Part shown: in pieces, positions 16,575 through 25,917 of the stretch
How the letters are laid out: every line of letters starts with the position of its first letter
Numbering within the stretch: the stretch's first letter is position 1
DNA from: Lewinellaceae bacterium
Lineage (GTDB): Bacteria; Bacteroidota; Bacteroidia; Chitinophagales; Saprospiraceae
Assembly (NCBI GenBank): GCA_020636005.1
Contig: JACJYR010000004.1
Span: forward strand, 62,001 to 126,000
DNA: 64,000 nt
Direction of reading: 5' to 3'
Notes under the pieces: generated by a model
What the model was told of the DNA's origin: nothing
What the model saw: only the letters and a program-made list of their open reading frames with translations
Databases searched by the model: none
Translations under genes and position numbers: made by a program

Positions 16575-16859
16575 GGTTCATTTTTTATCCCTTTCAAACG
16601 GTTTTTTTCCAAAGGCCACAAGTTCAAAATTACGGTTGGCGCTGGCAAATTTTTTTATTGACATGATGAATCATAGGGGCCGAGTCTTTCTTATTTTGAA
16701 AAATGGCTACCCCATTGCTTTCCCTGCCCAATTCATTTCTGAAACACAAACCGGACTACCTGCCTTATATAAACTGGCTGCCACAGGTAGTCCCTTTTAG
16801 TGTTTTCTTTGCCAAAGAGAGATACTTCATTTTTCATACTCAATCCATTTGTTAGTTTT
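16575..16859. other. Gap with no recognised feature
   Basis: Between repeat copy 2 and the palindrome before the DinB gene. I see no gene, tRNA or clear promoter here. Confidence 0.45.
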
Positions 16860-16884
16860 CCTCCGGGCTAGCCCGGAGGTTTTT
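16860..16884 (+). terminator. 20-bp perfect palindrome followed by T5
   Basis: CCTCCGGGCTAGCCCGGAGG is a perfect palindrome followed by TTTTTC, the form of a Rho-independent terminator. It lies only 14 bp before the ATG at 16899, so it either ends an unannotated upstream transcript or forms a hairpin near the DinB-gene ribosome-binding region. Confidence 0.55.
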
Positions 16885-16898
16885 CAATCGCAACCCTG

Positions 16899-17420
16899 AT
16901 GAAATTCGACCTGCAGCAAACGATGGAAATTTTGGAGCGGACACCGAAGGTCCTTTCCGAAATGTTGAAGGGATTGTCGGACGCCTGGACAACCCAGCAT
17001 GAAGGCCCAGGCTCGTGGAGTCCCTACGATGTAATCGGCCATTTAATCCACGGTGAAAAAACTGACTGGATTCCCCGTATGGACATTATGATGAATCATG
17101 GCACTGCTATACCCTTTGTGCCTTTCGACCGCTTTGCACAATTTAAAGAAAGTGAAGGGAAAACACTTGACCTGCTCCTGGAAGAATTTACCCGACTCCG
17201 CCAGGACAATTTGCGCATCCTGAAAAACACCCAACTGGATCAGGTAGCCCTTGGCCGCAAGGGCACCCATCCAGCCTTGGGAGAAGTGACGCTGCAACAA
17301 TTATTGGCCACCTGGGCCGCACACGATTTGGGGCATATCGTGCAAATAGCCAGGGTAATGGCCAAACAATACCGGGAAGAAGTTGGCCCCTGGAAAGCTT
17401 ATCTTTCCGTCCTGGAATAG
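16899..17420 (+). CDS. DinB superfamily protein
   Basis: 173 residues. The four-helix bundle of the DinB/YfiT superfamily is indicated by WSPYDVIGHLIHGEKTDWIP (first metal-binding His) and by TWAAHDLGHIVQIARVM near the C-terminus (second and third His). Such proteins bind a divalent metal and many act as thiol transferases or hydrolases. It is followed at ~100 bp by a GNAT gene and then a second DinB-superfamily gene, all co-directional. Substrate unknown. Confidence 0.9.
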   Translation: MKFDLQQTMEILERTPKVLSEMLKGLSDAWTTQHEGPGSWSPYDVIGHLIHGEKTDWIPRMDIMMNHGTAIPFVPFDRFAQFKESEGKTLDLLLEEFTRLRQDNLRILKNTQLDQVALGRKGTHPALGEVTLQQLLATWAAHDLGHIVQIARVMAKQYREEVGPWKAYLSVLE

Positions 17421-17522
17421 CCTAACAACGGCATTTAAAAACCAGTGGGTTTGATAACCCGCCCAGGCACCGAAAGCCATATTGGTTTTATCATACCGGA
17501 ATAATCCAATTATCGACAAACC

Positions 17523-17987
17523 ATGGAAATCAAAATAATAGACTACAGCCCTGAGCACAAGAATCGTTGGCGGGAAATCAACGAAGCATGGATAAAAAAA
17601 TCCTACGTCATGGAGGCCATTGATCACCAGCACTGTAGTTTCCCGGAAGAATCCATACTGGCCACCGGGGGCCAAATTCTGCTGGCTGTTGTAGATGGGG
17701 AAATTGCAGGGACAGTGGGCATGTTGAAAGACGACGAAAGCACCTATGAAATGATAAAAATGGCCGTAGATGAACGTTTTCGTGGCCACGGTATCGGCGA
17801 ATTGCTCTGCAAAGCATCCATCGAACGGGCCAGATCCTTAAATGCAGCGTTGTTCTATCTTTTTTCAAATAGAAAAGGAGCGGAAACTGCCATCCGGTTG
17901 TACCGGCGGCTCGGCTTTGTGGAGGTGCCCCTGGCCAGGCAGGACTTTGAACGGGCCGACATTCAAATGGAAATGCGTTTTAAATAA
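17523..17987 (+). CDS. GNAT family N-acetyltransferase
   Basis: 154 residues. The acetyl-CoA-binding motif A is MAVDERFRGHGIGELLCKA, containing the R/Q-x-x-G-x-G/A signature, preceded by the strand GEIAGTVGML. The C-terminal LYRRLGFVEVP is typical of the family. Acceptor substrate cannot be deduced. It sits between two DinB-superfamily genes. Confidence 0.93.
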   Translation: MEIKIIDYSPEHKNRWREINEAWIKKSYVMEAIDHQHCSFPEESILATGGQILLAVVDGEIAGTVGMLKDDESTYEMIKMAVDERFRGHGIGELLCKASIERARSLNAALFYLFSNRKGAETAIRLYRRLGFVEVPLARQDFERADIQMEMRFK

Positions 17988-18062
17988 TCCGAGACCGGGA
18001 AGTTAGGGCTGATTGGCAGTTTGCCGTCAGGCATTGCTTCCGGCCGCTAATATTCCTGAACA

Positions 18063-18584
18063 ATGGAAATCGAACAGTTGAAATACCCCATCGGGAAATA
18101 CAAACACCCCGATTTTGTAACGGCCTCCATGCGCCACGATTGGATCAACCGGATAGCCGCTTTACCTCAAAAGCTGGAAGCTGTCGTACAATCTAAGACA
18201 GAGGCACAGTTGGACACGCCCTACCGGCCGGGAGGTTGGACAGTCCGCCAGGTAGTACACCACCTCGCCGATAGCCACCTGAACGCTCACTGCCGAATCC
18301 GCCTGGCTTTGACGGAAGACCACCCAACCATCAAGCCTTACGATCAGGATAAGTGGGCCGTGCTTGAAGATGTGAAAAAATTACCTGTGTGGCCTTCCCT
18401 TCATATACTCCAAGGCCTTCATGCCCGATGGGCATTTTTGCTCAATAGCCTTGATGAGCTGCACTTTCAGCGTGAGTTTGTGCATCCTGAATATGGGAAG
18501 ACCTATACCATTGATTGGATGACGGGTTTGTATGCATGGCATGGCGAACACCATTTGGCACAAATTGCCAACTTGAAGGAATAG
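18063..18584 (+). CDS. YfiT family bacillithiol transferase-like protein
   Basis: 173 residues. N-terminus LKYPIGKYKHPDFVTASM is diagnostic of the YfiT family. Metal ligands are seen in RQVVHHLADSHLNAH and in YAWHGEHHLAQI. Bacillus YfiT homologues are bacillithiol-S-transferases, and Bacteroidota commonly make bacillithiol, so thiol conjugation of toxic compounds is plausible (inference). The pairing with another DinB-type gene and a GNAT gene suggests a small detoxification cluster. Confidence 0.9.
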   Translation: MEIEQLKYPIGKYKHPDFVTASMRHDWINRIAALPQKLEAVVQSKTEAQLDTPYRPGGWTVRQVVHHLADSHLNAHCRIRLALTEDHPTIKPYDQDKWAVLEDVKKLPVWPSLHILQGLHARWAFLLNSLDELHFQREFVHPEYGKTYTIDWMTGLYAWHGEHHLAQIANLKE

Positions 18585-18934
18585 CCTGGATGGTGACGGA
18601 AGACGTTTTCCGCCCAGCCCAATTTTTTGGTTTGTGAACAAAAAAAAAGCCCCCGACAACCAGTGACGAAGGCCCGAAAATGGACAGGATATAAGTCTGA
18701 TATGGGTTAAGAAAAATGGGTATCTTTTATGGCTATCGTGGGGAGAAAAAGAAGCGGCACCATTTTTCAGATGCCACTTGACTTAATAACTAAATGGTAA
18801 TACATGAAACTTAAATTCGATAGCAAAATTAGTCCCCTCCCTGAGACATGCCTACCAGAATATTGACCGCTTTTGCAACTATTTTACCCACTTGTGGTTT
18901 TTATGAGCCTGAACGTGTTAATTTAGTGTAAAAA
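18585..18934. other. Gap with no clear feature
   Basis: 350 bp between the YfiT-like and AraC genes. A purine tract followed by GCCCCCGAC around 18645-18660 is the only notable composition. No convincing promoter box or hairpin was found. Confidence 0.4.
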
Positions 18935-19831
18935 ATGAACTCAAAGCCTTCTCTCGAAAATATCCAACCTTCTTTTGGAAGTTCCTTTTCCGTAAAAAAA
19001 TATACTGAGGAACAGTCCTCCACCCTGCCCTATTGGCATTGCCACCCGGAATATGAAATAGTTTTCATTACCAACGGTAAGGGGAAGCGGCAAATCGGCG
19101 GGCACGTCAGCTACTACGAAGAAGGTGATTTGGTTTTCCTGGGCCCCAATATCCCCCATTTGGGTTTCACCCAGGATCTGTATGAACAGCATGTGGAAGT
19201 GGTCGTGCAGATGAAAGAAGACTTTCTGGGCCGGGACTTTATGAAAATACCCGAGATGGCCGACGTACGCCAACTGTTCGAGCGTTCCAAATCAGGTCTC
19301 GCCTTTTCCGGCTACACCAAATGGATAGCGGGTGAGCGGTTGGAAAGCCTCGTTATGCTCGACCCGGTTGACAAGCTCCTGACCCTGTTGAAGGTGTTGG
19401 ACATCATGGCTAAGTCTAAAGAATTCCAAACGCTGAACATCAATTATTTGTCAATGGAGGTAAAACCCCAGGAACACCTGCGAATGAAAAAGGTGTACGA
19501 CTTTGTGGAATCCAACTTTGGCCGCCAGTTTTCCCTCGAAGAAATCGCCGCCGAAGTGAACATGACAGAACCTGCTTTTTGCCGTTTTTTCAAAAAACTC
19601 ACCCATAAAACTTTCATTACCTTTTTGAATGAGTTCCGGATCGCCTATGCCAGCCGCCTGTTGGCCGAGGAGCACCTGAGTATTTCGGCGGTCAGTTTTG
19701 AAAGCGGTTTCAACAACCTTTCCTATTTCAACAAGCAATTTAAGATAGTGACTGGAAAAACTCCTTCTGCCTATCGCAAGCAACTCCGCAAGTTCATCCT
19801 TTCCGAAATCAACCTTGACTTAGTTGAATAA
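18935..19831 (+). CDS. AraC family transcriptional regulator
   Basis: 298 residues. N-terminal cupin domain with PYWHCHPEYEIVFITNGKGK and FLGPNIPHLGF, a sensor-type jelly roll. The C-terminal ~100 residues carry two helix-turn-helix motifs (FSLEEIAAEVNMTEPAFCRF and ISAVSFESGFNNLSYFNKQF, then TGKTPSAYRK). It probably responds to a sugar or small metabolite; no target gene is obvious because the neighbours are unlinked by operon structure. Confidence 0.95.
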   Translation: MNSKPSLENIQPSFGSSFSVKKYTEEQSSTLPYWHCHPEYEIVFITNGKGKRQIGGHVSYYEEGDLVFLGPNIPHLGFTQDLYEQHVEVVVQMKEDFLGRDFMKIPEMADVRQLFERSKSGLAFSGYTKWIAGERLESLVMLDPVDKLLTLLKVLDIMAKSKEFQTLNINYLSMEVKPQEHLRMKKVYDFVESNFGRQFSLEEIAAEVNMTEPAFCRFFKKLTHKTFITFLNEFRIAYASRLLAEEHLSISAVSFESGFNNLSYFNKQFKIVTGKTPSAYRKQLRKFILSEINLDLVE

Positions 19832-20346
19832 AGCCTAACATGCAGATCACTTTGGAATTTGGAAATGCAGTGTTGAATGTTTTTGTCACAATTTTTGCCA
19901 CTTAGGCAGCATTCCCCTCAATTGATTGTGTCTGAACAGAAGGATTGAACTTTCTGACCCTAAGCCCAATTACCGTCTCTTAAATCTGTTTTCTTATCCA
20001 TCCCACCACTTTCCGGGCTACGATTTTCCTTAAGAATTTTTTTCTGAACCAACATAATTAACCAAACATGGCGGTCTGTCGTACTAAGGCTGGTTTGCCT
20101 AAGTGTGTTCAGACCGTCATTCTGTTTTTTACACCAGGTTCATTCCAATCTTTTTTTAAAAAAAACCACCATTTTAGCAACCGATTTTCGTTTCAACCTG
20201 TCTATACCAACGATCAAAAGTTAATCAGCGAATCCCTGTATTTAGTGGCATTTTCTCTTTAGCTTTGTCGAACCGCCGGGAATAAGCGGTTTTCACCCGA
20301 ACAATAACCCTGGACTGCTTCAATTGCGTAATAAAGTCAAACTCCA
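19832..20346. other. 515-bp gap with no recognised gene
   Basis: Contains a 64-codon frame (20068-20262) with no family-like features, dominated by Phe and Ser, which I treat as chance. No tRNA-like cloverleaf or strong terminator is apparent. Confidence 0.45.
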
Positions 20347-20583
20347 ATGAAAAAGAACAATCTCCGCTCGATCACCTGGGCCTTCCTTATCGCAGCAAGC
20401 CTTAGTTCCTACATTTACCTGCATGTCGAATCCGTGAAAAATTATGGCACTTGCCCCTCGGCCATTCACCTGGAGGATGAAAATTTTGATGGCTCGCAGC
20501 AAGATTCCAAAGTTTTCCTTCCCGACATTGCCCTGGTCAAAAAGATTTTGAACATCACCAAGATTGTCCTTCCTAAAAACTGA
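20347..20583 (+). CDS. Small exported or membrane-anchored protein
   Basis: 78 residues. The N-terminus is basic (KKNNLR) followed by a hydrophobic segment (ITWAFLIAASLSSYIYLHV), consistent with a signal anchor, and a polar tail ending in IVLPKN. A strong terminator follows at 20632, which supports transcription through this frame. Family not recognised. Confidence 0.55.
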   Translation: MKKNNLRSITWAFLIAASLSSYIYLHVESVKNYGTCPSAIHLEDENFDGSQQDSKVFLPDIALVKKILNITKIVLPKN

Positions 20584-20631
20584 CAATGCAGGAAGTTTGA
20601 TCATCTGAATTAATCCCCGATAACTATTTGC

Positions 20632-20677
20632 AAAAGCCCCGGTTTTGTTGATTGACAGAACCGGGGCTTTTTTTTTT
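20632..20677 (+). terminator. Rho-independent terminator
   Basis: AAAAGCCCCGGTT and AACCGGGGCTTTT form a 13-bp stem around a ~14-nt loop, followed by a long T tract. It ends the transcript of the small protein gene and isolates recF. Confidence 0.85.
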
Positions 20678-20726
20678 GCCTGCAAACCGGCCAAAAAGCT
20701 TCCCACCAAATGAATGATTCCATTGC

Positions 20727-20734
20727 TACTTTTG
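20727..20734 (+). promoter_or_regulatory. -7 box close to recF start
   Basis: TACTTTTG matches TAnnTTTG exactly and ends 4 bp before the recF ATG (20739), which would place transcription start at or near the start codon, giving a leaderless or almost leaderless mRNA. No TTG element is at the proper distance. Confidence 0.3.
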
Positions 20735-20738
20735 CCCT

Positions 20739-21854
20739 ATGTTTTTATCAGCACTCAAACTCACCAACTTCAGGAACTACGCCTACCAATCGGTCGCCTT
20801 TTCGCCCAAACTAAACCTTGTAACAGGCCTGAACGGGATGGGGAAAACCAACCTGCTGGATGCCGTCTATTATATATGTATGGGAAAAAGCCACTTCAGC
20901 GGCACGGACAGGAATGTGGTGAAACAGGGCGAGGAGTTTTTCAGGTTGGAAAGCCATTTTTCCCTAAAAGGCAAAACCGAGAAAATAGTGGCCAAGGTGG
21001 TGCCCGGCAAGCAAAAAACCTTCGAGCGCAACGACAACGCCTATCCCCGGATTTCGGACCATGTTGGCCTGCTGCCCGTCGTGTTCATGGCGCCTGACGA
21101 CACAGTATTGGCACTGGAAGGAAGTGAGGAGCGGAGGCGTTTTATGGACAACACCCTTTGCCAACTCGACCACCGCTACCTGGATGAATTGCTGGTATAT
21201 AATAAGGTGTTGCAAAACAGGAATGCACTGCTGAAACAGTTCGGCGAGCGGGGCGGCTACAACCCTATCCTGTTGGCGGCTTACGATCAGCAATTATCAC
21301 CGCCCGGGGCCTACATTTTAGAAAAAAGAAAACAGTTTGCAGAGCAGTTCCAGCCCCTTTTCCTCGAATACTACCAACAAATATGCGACGGTGCCGAAAC
21401 CGTAAAATGCCACTACCGTTCGCAGTTGCTGGAAAATGATTTTGCAGCGCTATTAGTGGAAACCGCCGAAAAAGATCGTCTTTTGCAGCGCACCACGGCA
21501 GGCATCCACAAGGACGATCTTCAGTTTTACATGAACGATTTGCCTTTAAAACGCTTTGCCTCGCAGGGTCAGCTAAAGTCGTTCGTGCTGTGTTTGAAAC
21601 TGGCGCAATACGATCTTTTGAAAAAAGAAAAAAAAGTGGCCCCTATCCTCATCCTCGACGACCTGTTCGACAAACTGGACGATCTACGGGTGGCCTACTT
21701 GATGGGCTTGCTAGCAGGCGAAAATTTTGGGCAGGTTTTCATCTCCGACACCCACCCCGAAAGGGCCGAGGAAATCGCCAAAAATTTTGCCGGGCATTAC
21801 AAAAAATTTATCATTGCCCATGCCGAGGCAGAAGAAATGAGGGGTGAGACGTGA
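20739..21854 (+). CDS. recF: DNA replication and repair protein RecF
   Basis: 371 residues. RecF is an SMC/Rad50-type ATPase that loads RecA at gaps with RecO and RecR. N-terminal LKLTNFRNY and Walker A GLNGMGKTNLLDAVYYICMG are diagnostic. The middle has EGSEERRRFMD and the C-terminal signature/Walker B region SQGQLKSFVLCLKLAQ and ILILDDLFDKLD. The last five codons fall inside the left arm of an imperfect foldback (21841-21913). Confidence 0.97.
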   Translation: MFLSALKLTNFRNYAYQSVAFSPKLNLVTGLNGMGKTNLLDAVYYICMGKSHFSGTDRNVVKQGEEFFRLESHFSLKGKTEKIVAKVVPGKQKTFERNDNAYPRISDHVGLLPVVFMAPDDTVLALEGSEERRRFMDNTLCQLDHRYLDELLVYNKVLQNRNALLKQFGERGGYNPILLAAYDQQLSPPGAYILEKRKQFAEQFQPLFLEYYQQICDGAETVKCHYRSQLLENDFAALLVETAEKDRLLQRTTAGIHKDDLQFYMNDLPLKRFASQGQLKSFVLCLKLAQYDLLKKEKKVAPILILDDLFDKLDDLRVAYLMGLLAGENFGQVFISDTHPERAEEIAKNFAGHYKKFIIAHAEAEEMRGET

Positions 21855-21913
21855 GAGGCGAGGGAGCCCCGCCAAGTAACCACGTCCCATTCCTCAATTC
21901 TCACTCCTCACCC
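21841..21913. repeat. Imperfect foldback overlapping the recF stop codon
   Basis: Left arm 21841-21863 (GGGGTGAGACGTGAGAGGCG continuing AGG) and right arm 21892-21913 (CCTCAATTCTCACTCCTCAC then CC) are imperfect reverse complements, both built from a GTGAG-type motif. It spans the end of recF and most of the gap to ftsE. Confidence 0.55.
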
Positions 21914-21927
21914 TTCACTTCTAAAAA

Positions 21928-22617
21928 ATGAAAGAACATATCATAGTTGACCTCAACGATGTCAGCATTTACCAGGGTGAAAACCAGGTGCTGGAAAAGG
22001 TAAACCTCAACATCAGCAAAGGCGAGTTCGTCTATCTGATTGGTAAAACGGGCAGCGGTAAATCCAGCCTGTTGAAGACCTTGTACGCTGCCCTGCCTTT
22101 GACCCACGGGAAAGGAACCGTTGCAGGTTTCGACCTGAAAAAACTCAACCGCCGCACCATCCCCCACCTGCGCCGCAAACTGGGCATCGTCTTCCAGGAC
22201 TTCAACCTGCTTGACGACCGTACGGTGGAGCAAAACCTCCTGTTTTCCCTAAAGGCAATGGGCTGGAAGGACACGGACAAAATGCTCTCCCGTGCCAATG
22301 AAATGCTGGCGAGGGTGGACCTGAAAGGCAAGAACAACAAGATGCCCCATGCTATTTCCGGGGGCGAGCAGCAGCGGGTCGTCATCGCCCGTGCCCTGCT
22401 CAACCACCCCGAGCTTATCATCGCCGACGAGCCGACCGGCAACCTCGATCCGGAAACTTCTGACGACATCCTGCTGCTGCTGCGCAAATTGGCGCAGGAA
22501 AATGACACTGCCGTCCTCTTCGCCACCCACGACTACCGCATTTTGGAAAATTTCCCCGCCCGCATTATCCGCTGCCACGGCGGGAAAGTGATTGACGAGG
22601 AGGATGTCGTGGTATGA
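21928..22617 (+). CDS. ftsE: Cell division ATP-binding protein FtsE
   Basis: 229 residues. Walker A GKTGSGKSSLLKTLYAALPL, signature ISGGEQQRVVIARALLNHPE, Walker B LIIADEPTGNLDPE and His in LFATHDYRI are intact. LNRRTIPHLRRKLGIVFQDF is the FtsE-type Q-loop region. FtsE with FtsX activates peptidoglycan hydrolases at the septum. ftsX is not adjacent, as is usual in Bacteroidota. It could also be a LolD-type ATPase, but FtsE is the better match. Confidence 0.88.
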   Translation: MKEHIIVDLNDVSIYQGENQVLEKVNLNISKGEFVYLIGKTGSGKSSLLKTLYAALPLTHGKGTVAGFDLKKLNRRTIPHLRRKLGIVFQDFNLLDDRTVEQNLLFSLKAMGWKDTDKMLSRANEMLARVDLKGKNNKMPHAISGGEQQRVVIARALLNHPELIIADEPTGNLDPETSDDILLLLRKLAQENDTAVLFATHDYRILENFPARIIRCHGGKVIDEEDVVV

Positions 22618-22753
22618 GGCATGAGGTATTTCAGGCTCTCGTTTTTCATTCAAAAACAATTTTGCTGCCCACCCGTTTTGAGGCAAATTTCAGCTTTTGG
22701 TTTTTAGCAGCCACTGACTGCCAACCGAAGACTACAAACTGCCTACTCGTAAA

Positions 22754-24088
22754 ATGTCCAAGATAAACATATTCTGGTTTCGCCGTGACCTGCGCCTGGA
22801 GGACAACGCCGGCCTCTACCATGCACTGAAAAGCGGTTTGCCCGTATTGCCCATTTTTATTTTTGATAAAAACATCCTGGACAAACTGGAGGACAAGGCA
22901 GATGCCCGGGTGGAGTTTATCCATCAGGAAATAGCCAGGCTTTCTGATGAATTGGAAAAGTTGGGAAGCGGCATTTTGGTAAAATATGGCGTCCCTCATG
23001 ATGTGTGGACAGAACTTCTCCAGGAATATGAAATTGATGCCGTTTTCACCAACCACGACTATGAGCCGTATGCCAGGGAAAGGGACGGGGAAATCCGCAA
23101 ACTGTTGAAAGACAATGGCATAGCCTTTCATTCCTTCAAAGACCAGGTGATTTTTGAAAAAGACGAGGTGCTGAAAGACGATGGTGAGCCTTATGTAGTT
23201 TTTACGCCCTACAAAAGAAAATGGCTGGAAAAACTGGATTCCGAAATGGTGGACGATGGCAGTGGGGGCATGCTTTCTTTTTATTTCCAATCCTACCCTA
23301 CCGGGAAATACCACGATCATTTTTTAAAAACCAAACCATTTGAAATCCCCACTTTAGCCGGGATGGGGTTCGAGCCAGCGGGCATTCCATTTCCAGCCAG
23401 GGAGGTAAAACAGGGCATCATCAAACACTACGACGAAACCAGGAACTTCCCAGCCGTTGACGGCACGTCCCGCCTCGGCATCCATTACCGTTTTGGCACC
23501 ATCAGCATCCGGAAGAAGGCACGGAAGGCCGCAATTCTCAACAAGACCTACCTCAACGAACTCATCTGGCGGGACTTTTACGCCATGATCCTCTGGCACT
23601 TCCCCCATGTGGTGGATGGCCCGTTCAGGCCGCAATATGCCGACATCGAATGGCGCAACAACGAGCAGGAATTTAAAAAATGGTGCGAGGGGAAAACGGG
23701 CTACCCCATCGTGGACGCTGGCATGAGAGAACTGAACGAGACAGGCTACATGCACAACCGGGTGCGAATGATCGTAGCCAGTTTTTTATCAAAACACCTG
23801 CTCATCAACTGGCAGTGGGGCGAAGCCTATTTTGCCAAAAAACTCCTCGACTTCGACCTGGCCAGCAATAGCGGCGGCTGGCAATGGGCTGCCGGATGCG
23901 GCACAGACGCAGCGCCCTACTTCCGCATTTTCAATCCCGCCTCGCAGCAGGAGAAGTTTGACAAAGACTTAAATTACGTGAAAAAATGGGTGCCTGAATT
24001 CGGCACAAAAGATTATCCCGAACCCATCGTTGACCACAAAATGGCACGGGAACGCTGTTTGGAAGTTTATAAAAAAGCTTTGAAGTAG
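22754..24088 (+). CDS. phr: Deoxyribodipyrimidine photolyase (class I CPD type)
   Basis: 444 residues. Uses light to split UV-induced cyclobutane pyrimidine dimers. The N-terminal domain starts INIFWFRRDLRLEDNAGLYH, the antenna-binding Rossmann domain. The FAD domain contains LNELIWRDFYAMILWHFPHV, TGYPIVDAGMRELNETGYMH and GGWQWAAGCGTDAAPYFRIF, with the expected Trp residues of the electron-transfer chain. The upstream ~135 bp contains short ACTGCC-type repetitive sequence but no clear promoter. Confidence 0.95.
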   Translation: MSKINIFWFRRDLRLEDNAGLYHALKSGLPVLPIFIFDKNILDKLEDKADARVEFIHQEIARLSDELEKLGSGILVKYGVPHDVWTELLQEYEIDAVFTNHDYEPYARERDGEIRKLLKDNGIAFHSFKDQVIFEKDEVLKDDGEPYVVFTPYKRKWLEKLDSEMVDDGSGGMLSFYFQSYPTGKYHDHFLKTKPFEIPTLAGMGFEPAGIPFPAREVKQGIIKHYDETRNFPAVDGTSRLGIHYRFGTISIRKKARKAAILNKTYLNELIWRDFYAMILWHFPHVVDGPFRPQYADIEWRNNEQEFKKWCEGKTGYPIVDAGMRELNETGYMHNRVRMIVASFLSKHLLINWQWGEAYFAKKLLDFDLASNSGGWQWAAGCGTDAAPYFRIFNPASQQEKFDKDLNYVKKWVPEFGTKDYPEPIVDHKMARERCLEVYKKALK

Positions 24089-24114
24089 ATGTTGCCCAGC
24101 ATGTCGGGATTGGA

Positions 24115-24189
24115 ACACGGATTGTGCGGATCGACACGGATTTTTTAGATTGTTAAACGCCAAGGCGTGCAAATCCGCAAAATCCGTGT
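24115..24189. terminator. Foldback between convergent genes, 17-bp arms
   Basis: Arms ACACGGATTGTGCGGAT (24115-24131) and ATCCGCAAAATCCGTGT (24173-24189) pair at 16 of 17 positions around a 41-nt loop that contains another GACACGGATT. It lies between the convergent photolyase and nitrilase genes and could act as a bidirectional terminator, though a T tract is not adjacent. Confidence 0.5.
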
Positions 24190-24226
24190 CATCCGTTTTC
24201 CTATCCTGCCAGTGTACGTTTGAATG

Positions 24227-25795
24227 CTATGTTACTCCATTGTTCATTGCCACGGTCATTTTACGCTGCTGCCCTTTCAATCTCAAATCGTACAAGTCCG
24301 TCCTCCTGTCCCGCAGGTTGCGGACGCTGCCGAATTTGTGCAGTTCTTTCAGCAAATCAATATCCACATCTGCGATGAGGATCATCTCCGTGTTGGGCGT
24401 CGCCTCGGCCTTGATACCATCCGTCGGAAAAGCAAAATCGCAGGGCGTGAACACCACCGATTGGGCAAACTGGATGTCCATGTTGTGAACCCTCGGCAAG
24501 TTGCCGACACAGCCGGCGATGGCCACGTAACATTCGTTCTCGATGGCCCTCGCACGGGCGCAGTTGCGCACCCGGGCGTACCCGTTTTGGGTATCAGTGA
24601 GGAATGGGACGAAAAGGATTTTCATACCCTGGTCGGCCAGTATCCGGCTCAGCTCGGGGAACTCGCTGTCGTAGCAGATCAGGATGCCTATTTTACCACA
24701 ATCCGTATCGAATGCTTTAATGGCCGAGCCGCCCGTCATGCCCCACACCTTTGCCTCGTCGGGGGTCACGTGCAGTTTTTCGTAGCGCTCCCATTCGCCG
24801 TTTCGCTTGCAGAGGTAGCCGACGTTGTACAGCTTGTTGTCCTCCATCAGGGGCATGCTGCCCGTGATGATGTTGATGTTGTAAGAAATGGCCAATGACA
24901 TAAAACGGTCCCTGATCAACTCGGTGGATTTCGCAAGCTCCCGGATGGCGTCCGGCTCGGCCATGTCGTTGTAGGCGGCCATCAGCGGGGCGTTGAAAAA
25001 TTCGGGGAACAGCGCAAAGTCGCATCGGTAGCCCGACACGGCATCCACAAAAAATTCGGCCTGCTCGAACATGTCGTCCATTGATTTGTAGTTCCGCATT
25101 TGCCACTGTACCAGCCCCAGCCTTACCACTTCTTTGGAGATGGACGGCTTCTTGTTTGGCTTGCTGTAATAGATATTGTCCCACTGCAACAGGCAGGCGT
25201 AGTCCTTGCTTTCCACGTCGCCAGGCATGTAGCCCTTCATCACTTTTTTTACGTGAAAATCATTGGACAACTGAAAGGTGAGCACCGGGTCGAAGATTTC
25301 CTTGTTCCTTACTTTTTGGATGTACTCTTTGGTGGTAAGTGTATTGGCGTACTTGTGGTACCCAGGCAGCCTGCCGCCGAAAATAATAGCCTTCAGGTTG
25401 AGCTGTTCGCAGATTTCTTTGCGGTGTTCGTACAAGCGCCTGCCCAGCCTCAGCCCCCGGTAGTCGGGATGGATGAACACGTCAATGCCGTACAGCACAT
25501 CGCCGTCAGGGTCGTGCGTGTCAAAATTGTAATCGTCCGTTATTTCAAGGTAGGTATGGTCGTCGCCAAATTCCTTGTAGTTGATAATCAGGGAAAGGGC
25601 GCAGCCGACCACCTTGTCGTTGACCGTCACGACCAATTGACCATTTGGGAAAGTTTCCAATAATTTCTTGATGTGGTGCTCTTTCCAATAGGCATCTGAA
25701 ATGGCAGAGTACGCCTTGATCATGGCGGCTTTCAGATCCTCGTAATCCTCCATTTTTAAGTAACGGAGTTCAACTTTATCAATCGTCTTTAACAT
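24227..25795 (-). CDS. Bifunctional GNAT N-acetyltransferase / carbon-nitrogen hydrolase
   Basis: 522 residues from the internal start at 25795, where the conserved domain begins (LKTIDKVELRYLKMEDYEDL). N-terminal GNAT domain (about 1-190) has VFIHPDYRGLRLGRRLYEHR. C-terminal nitrilase domain (about 225-510) has the Glu-Lys-Cys triad in FALFPEFFNAP, YEKLHVTPDEAKVWG and ILICYDSEFPE. This fusion is a known architecture in several phyla, but substrate and coupling of the two activities are unknown. Nitrilase-like domains cleave amides or transfer acyl groups, so release of an acylated amine is a possibility. Confidence 0.93.
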   Translation of the reverse strand: MLKTIDKVELRYLKMEDYEDLKAAMIKAYSAISDAYWKEHHIKKLLETFPNGQLVVTVNDKVVGCALSLIINYKEFGDDHTYLEITDDYNFDTHDPDGDVLYGIDVFIHPDYRGLRLGRRLYEHRKEICEQLNLKAIIFGGRLPGYHKYANTLTTKEYIQKVRNKEIFDPVLTFQLSNDFHVKKVMKGYMPGDVESKDYACLLQWDNIYYSKPNKKPSISKEVVRLGLVQWQMRNYKSMDDMFEQAEFFVDAVSGYRCDFALFPEFFNAPLMAAYNDMAEPDAIRELAKSTELIRDRFMSLAISYNINIITGSMPLMEDNKLYNVGYLCKRNGEWERYEKLHVTPDEAKVWGMTGGSAIKAFDTDCGKIGILICYDSEFPELSRILADQGMKILFVPFLTDTQNGYARVRNCARARAIENECYVAIAGCVGNLPRVHNMDIQFAQSVVFTPCDFAFPTDGIKAEATPNTEMILIADVDIDLLKELHKFGSVRNLRDRRTDLYDLRLKGQQRKMTVAMNNGVT

Positions 25796-25917
25796 GTATA
25801 ATATGGTTTGGATGAAAATAAATAAGGCAGGAGAAAAGACAGGGCTTTGCAACGAGCCAATTTACAAGAAATGTAAATATAGCTAAAATGTTCATATTGA
25901 AGGGGTTAACGCAGGTG

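Noticed and set aside
20068..20262. 64-codon plus frame in the gap before the small protein
   Set aside because: Phe/Ser-rich with no start context or domain; likely chance.
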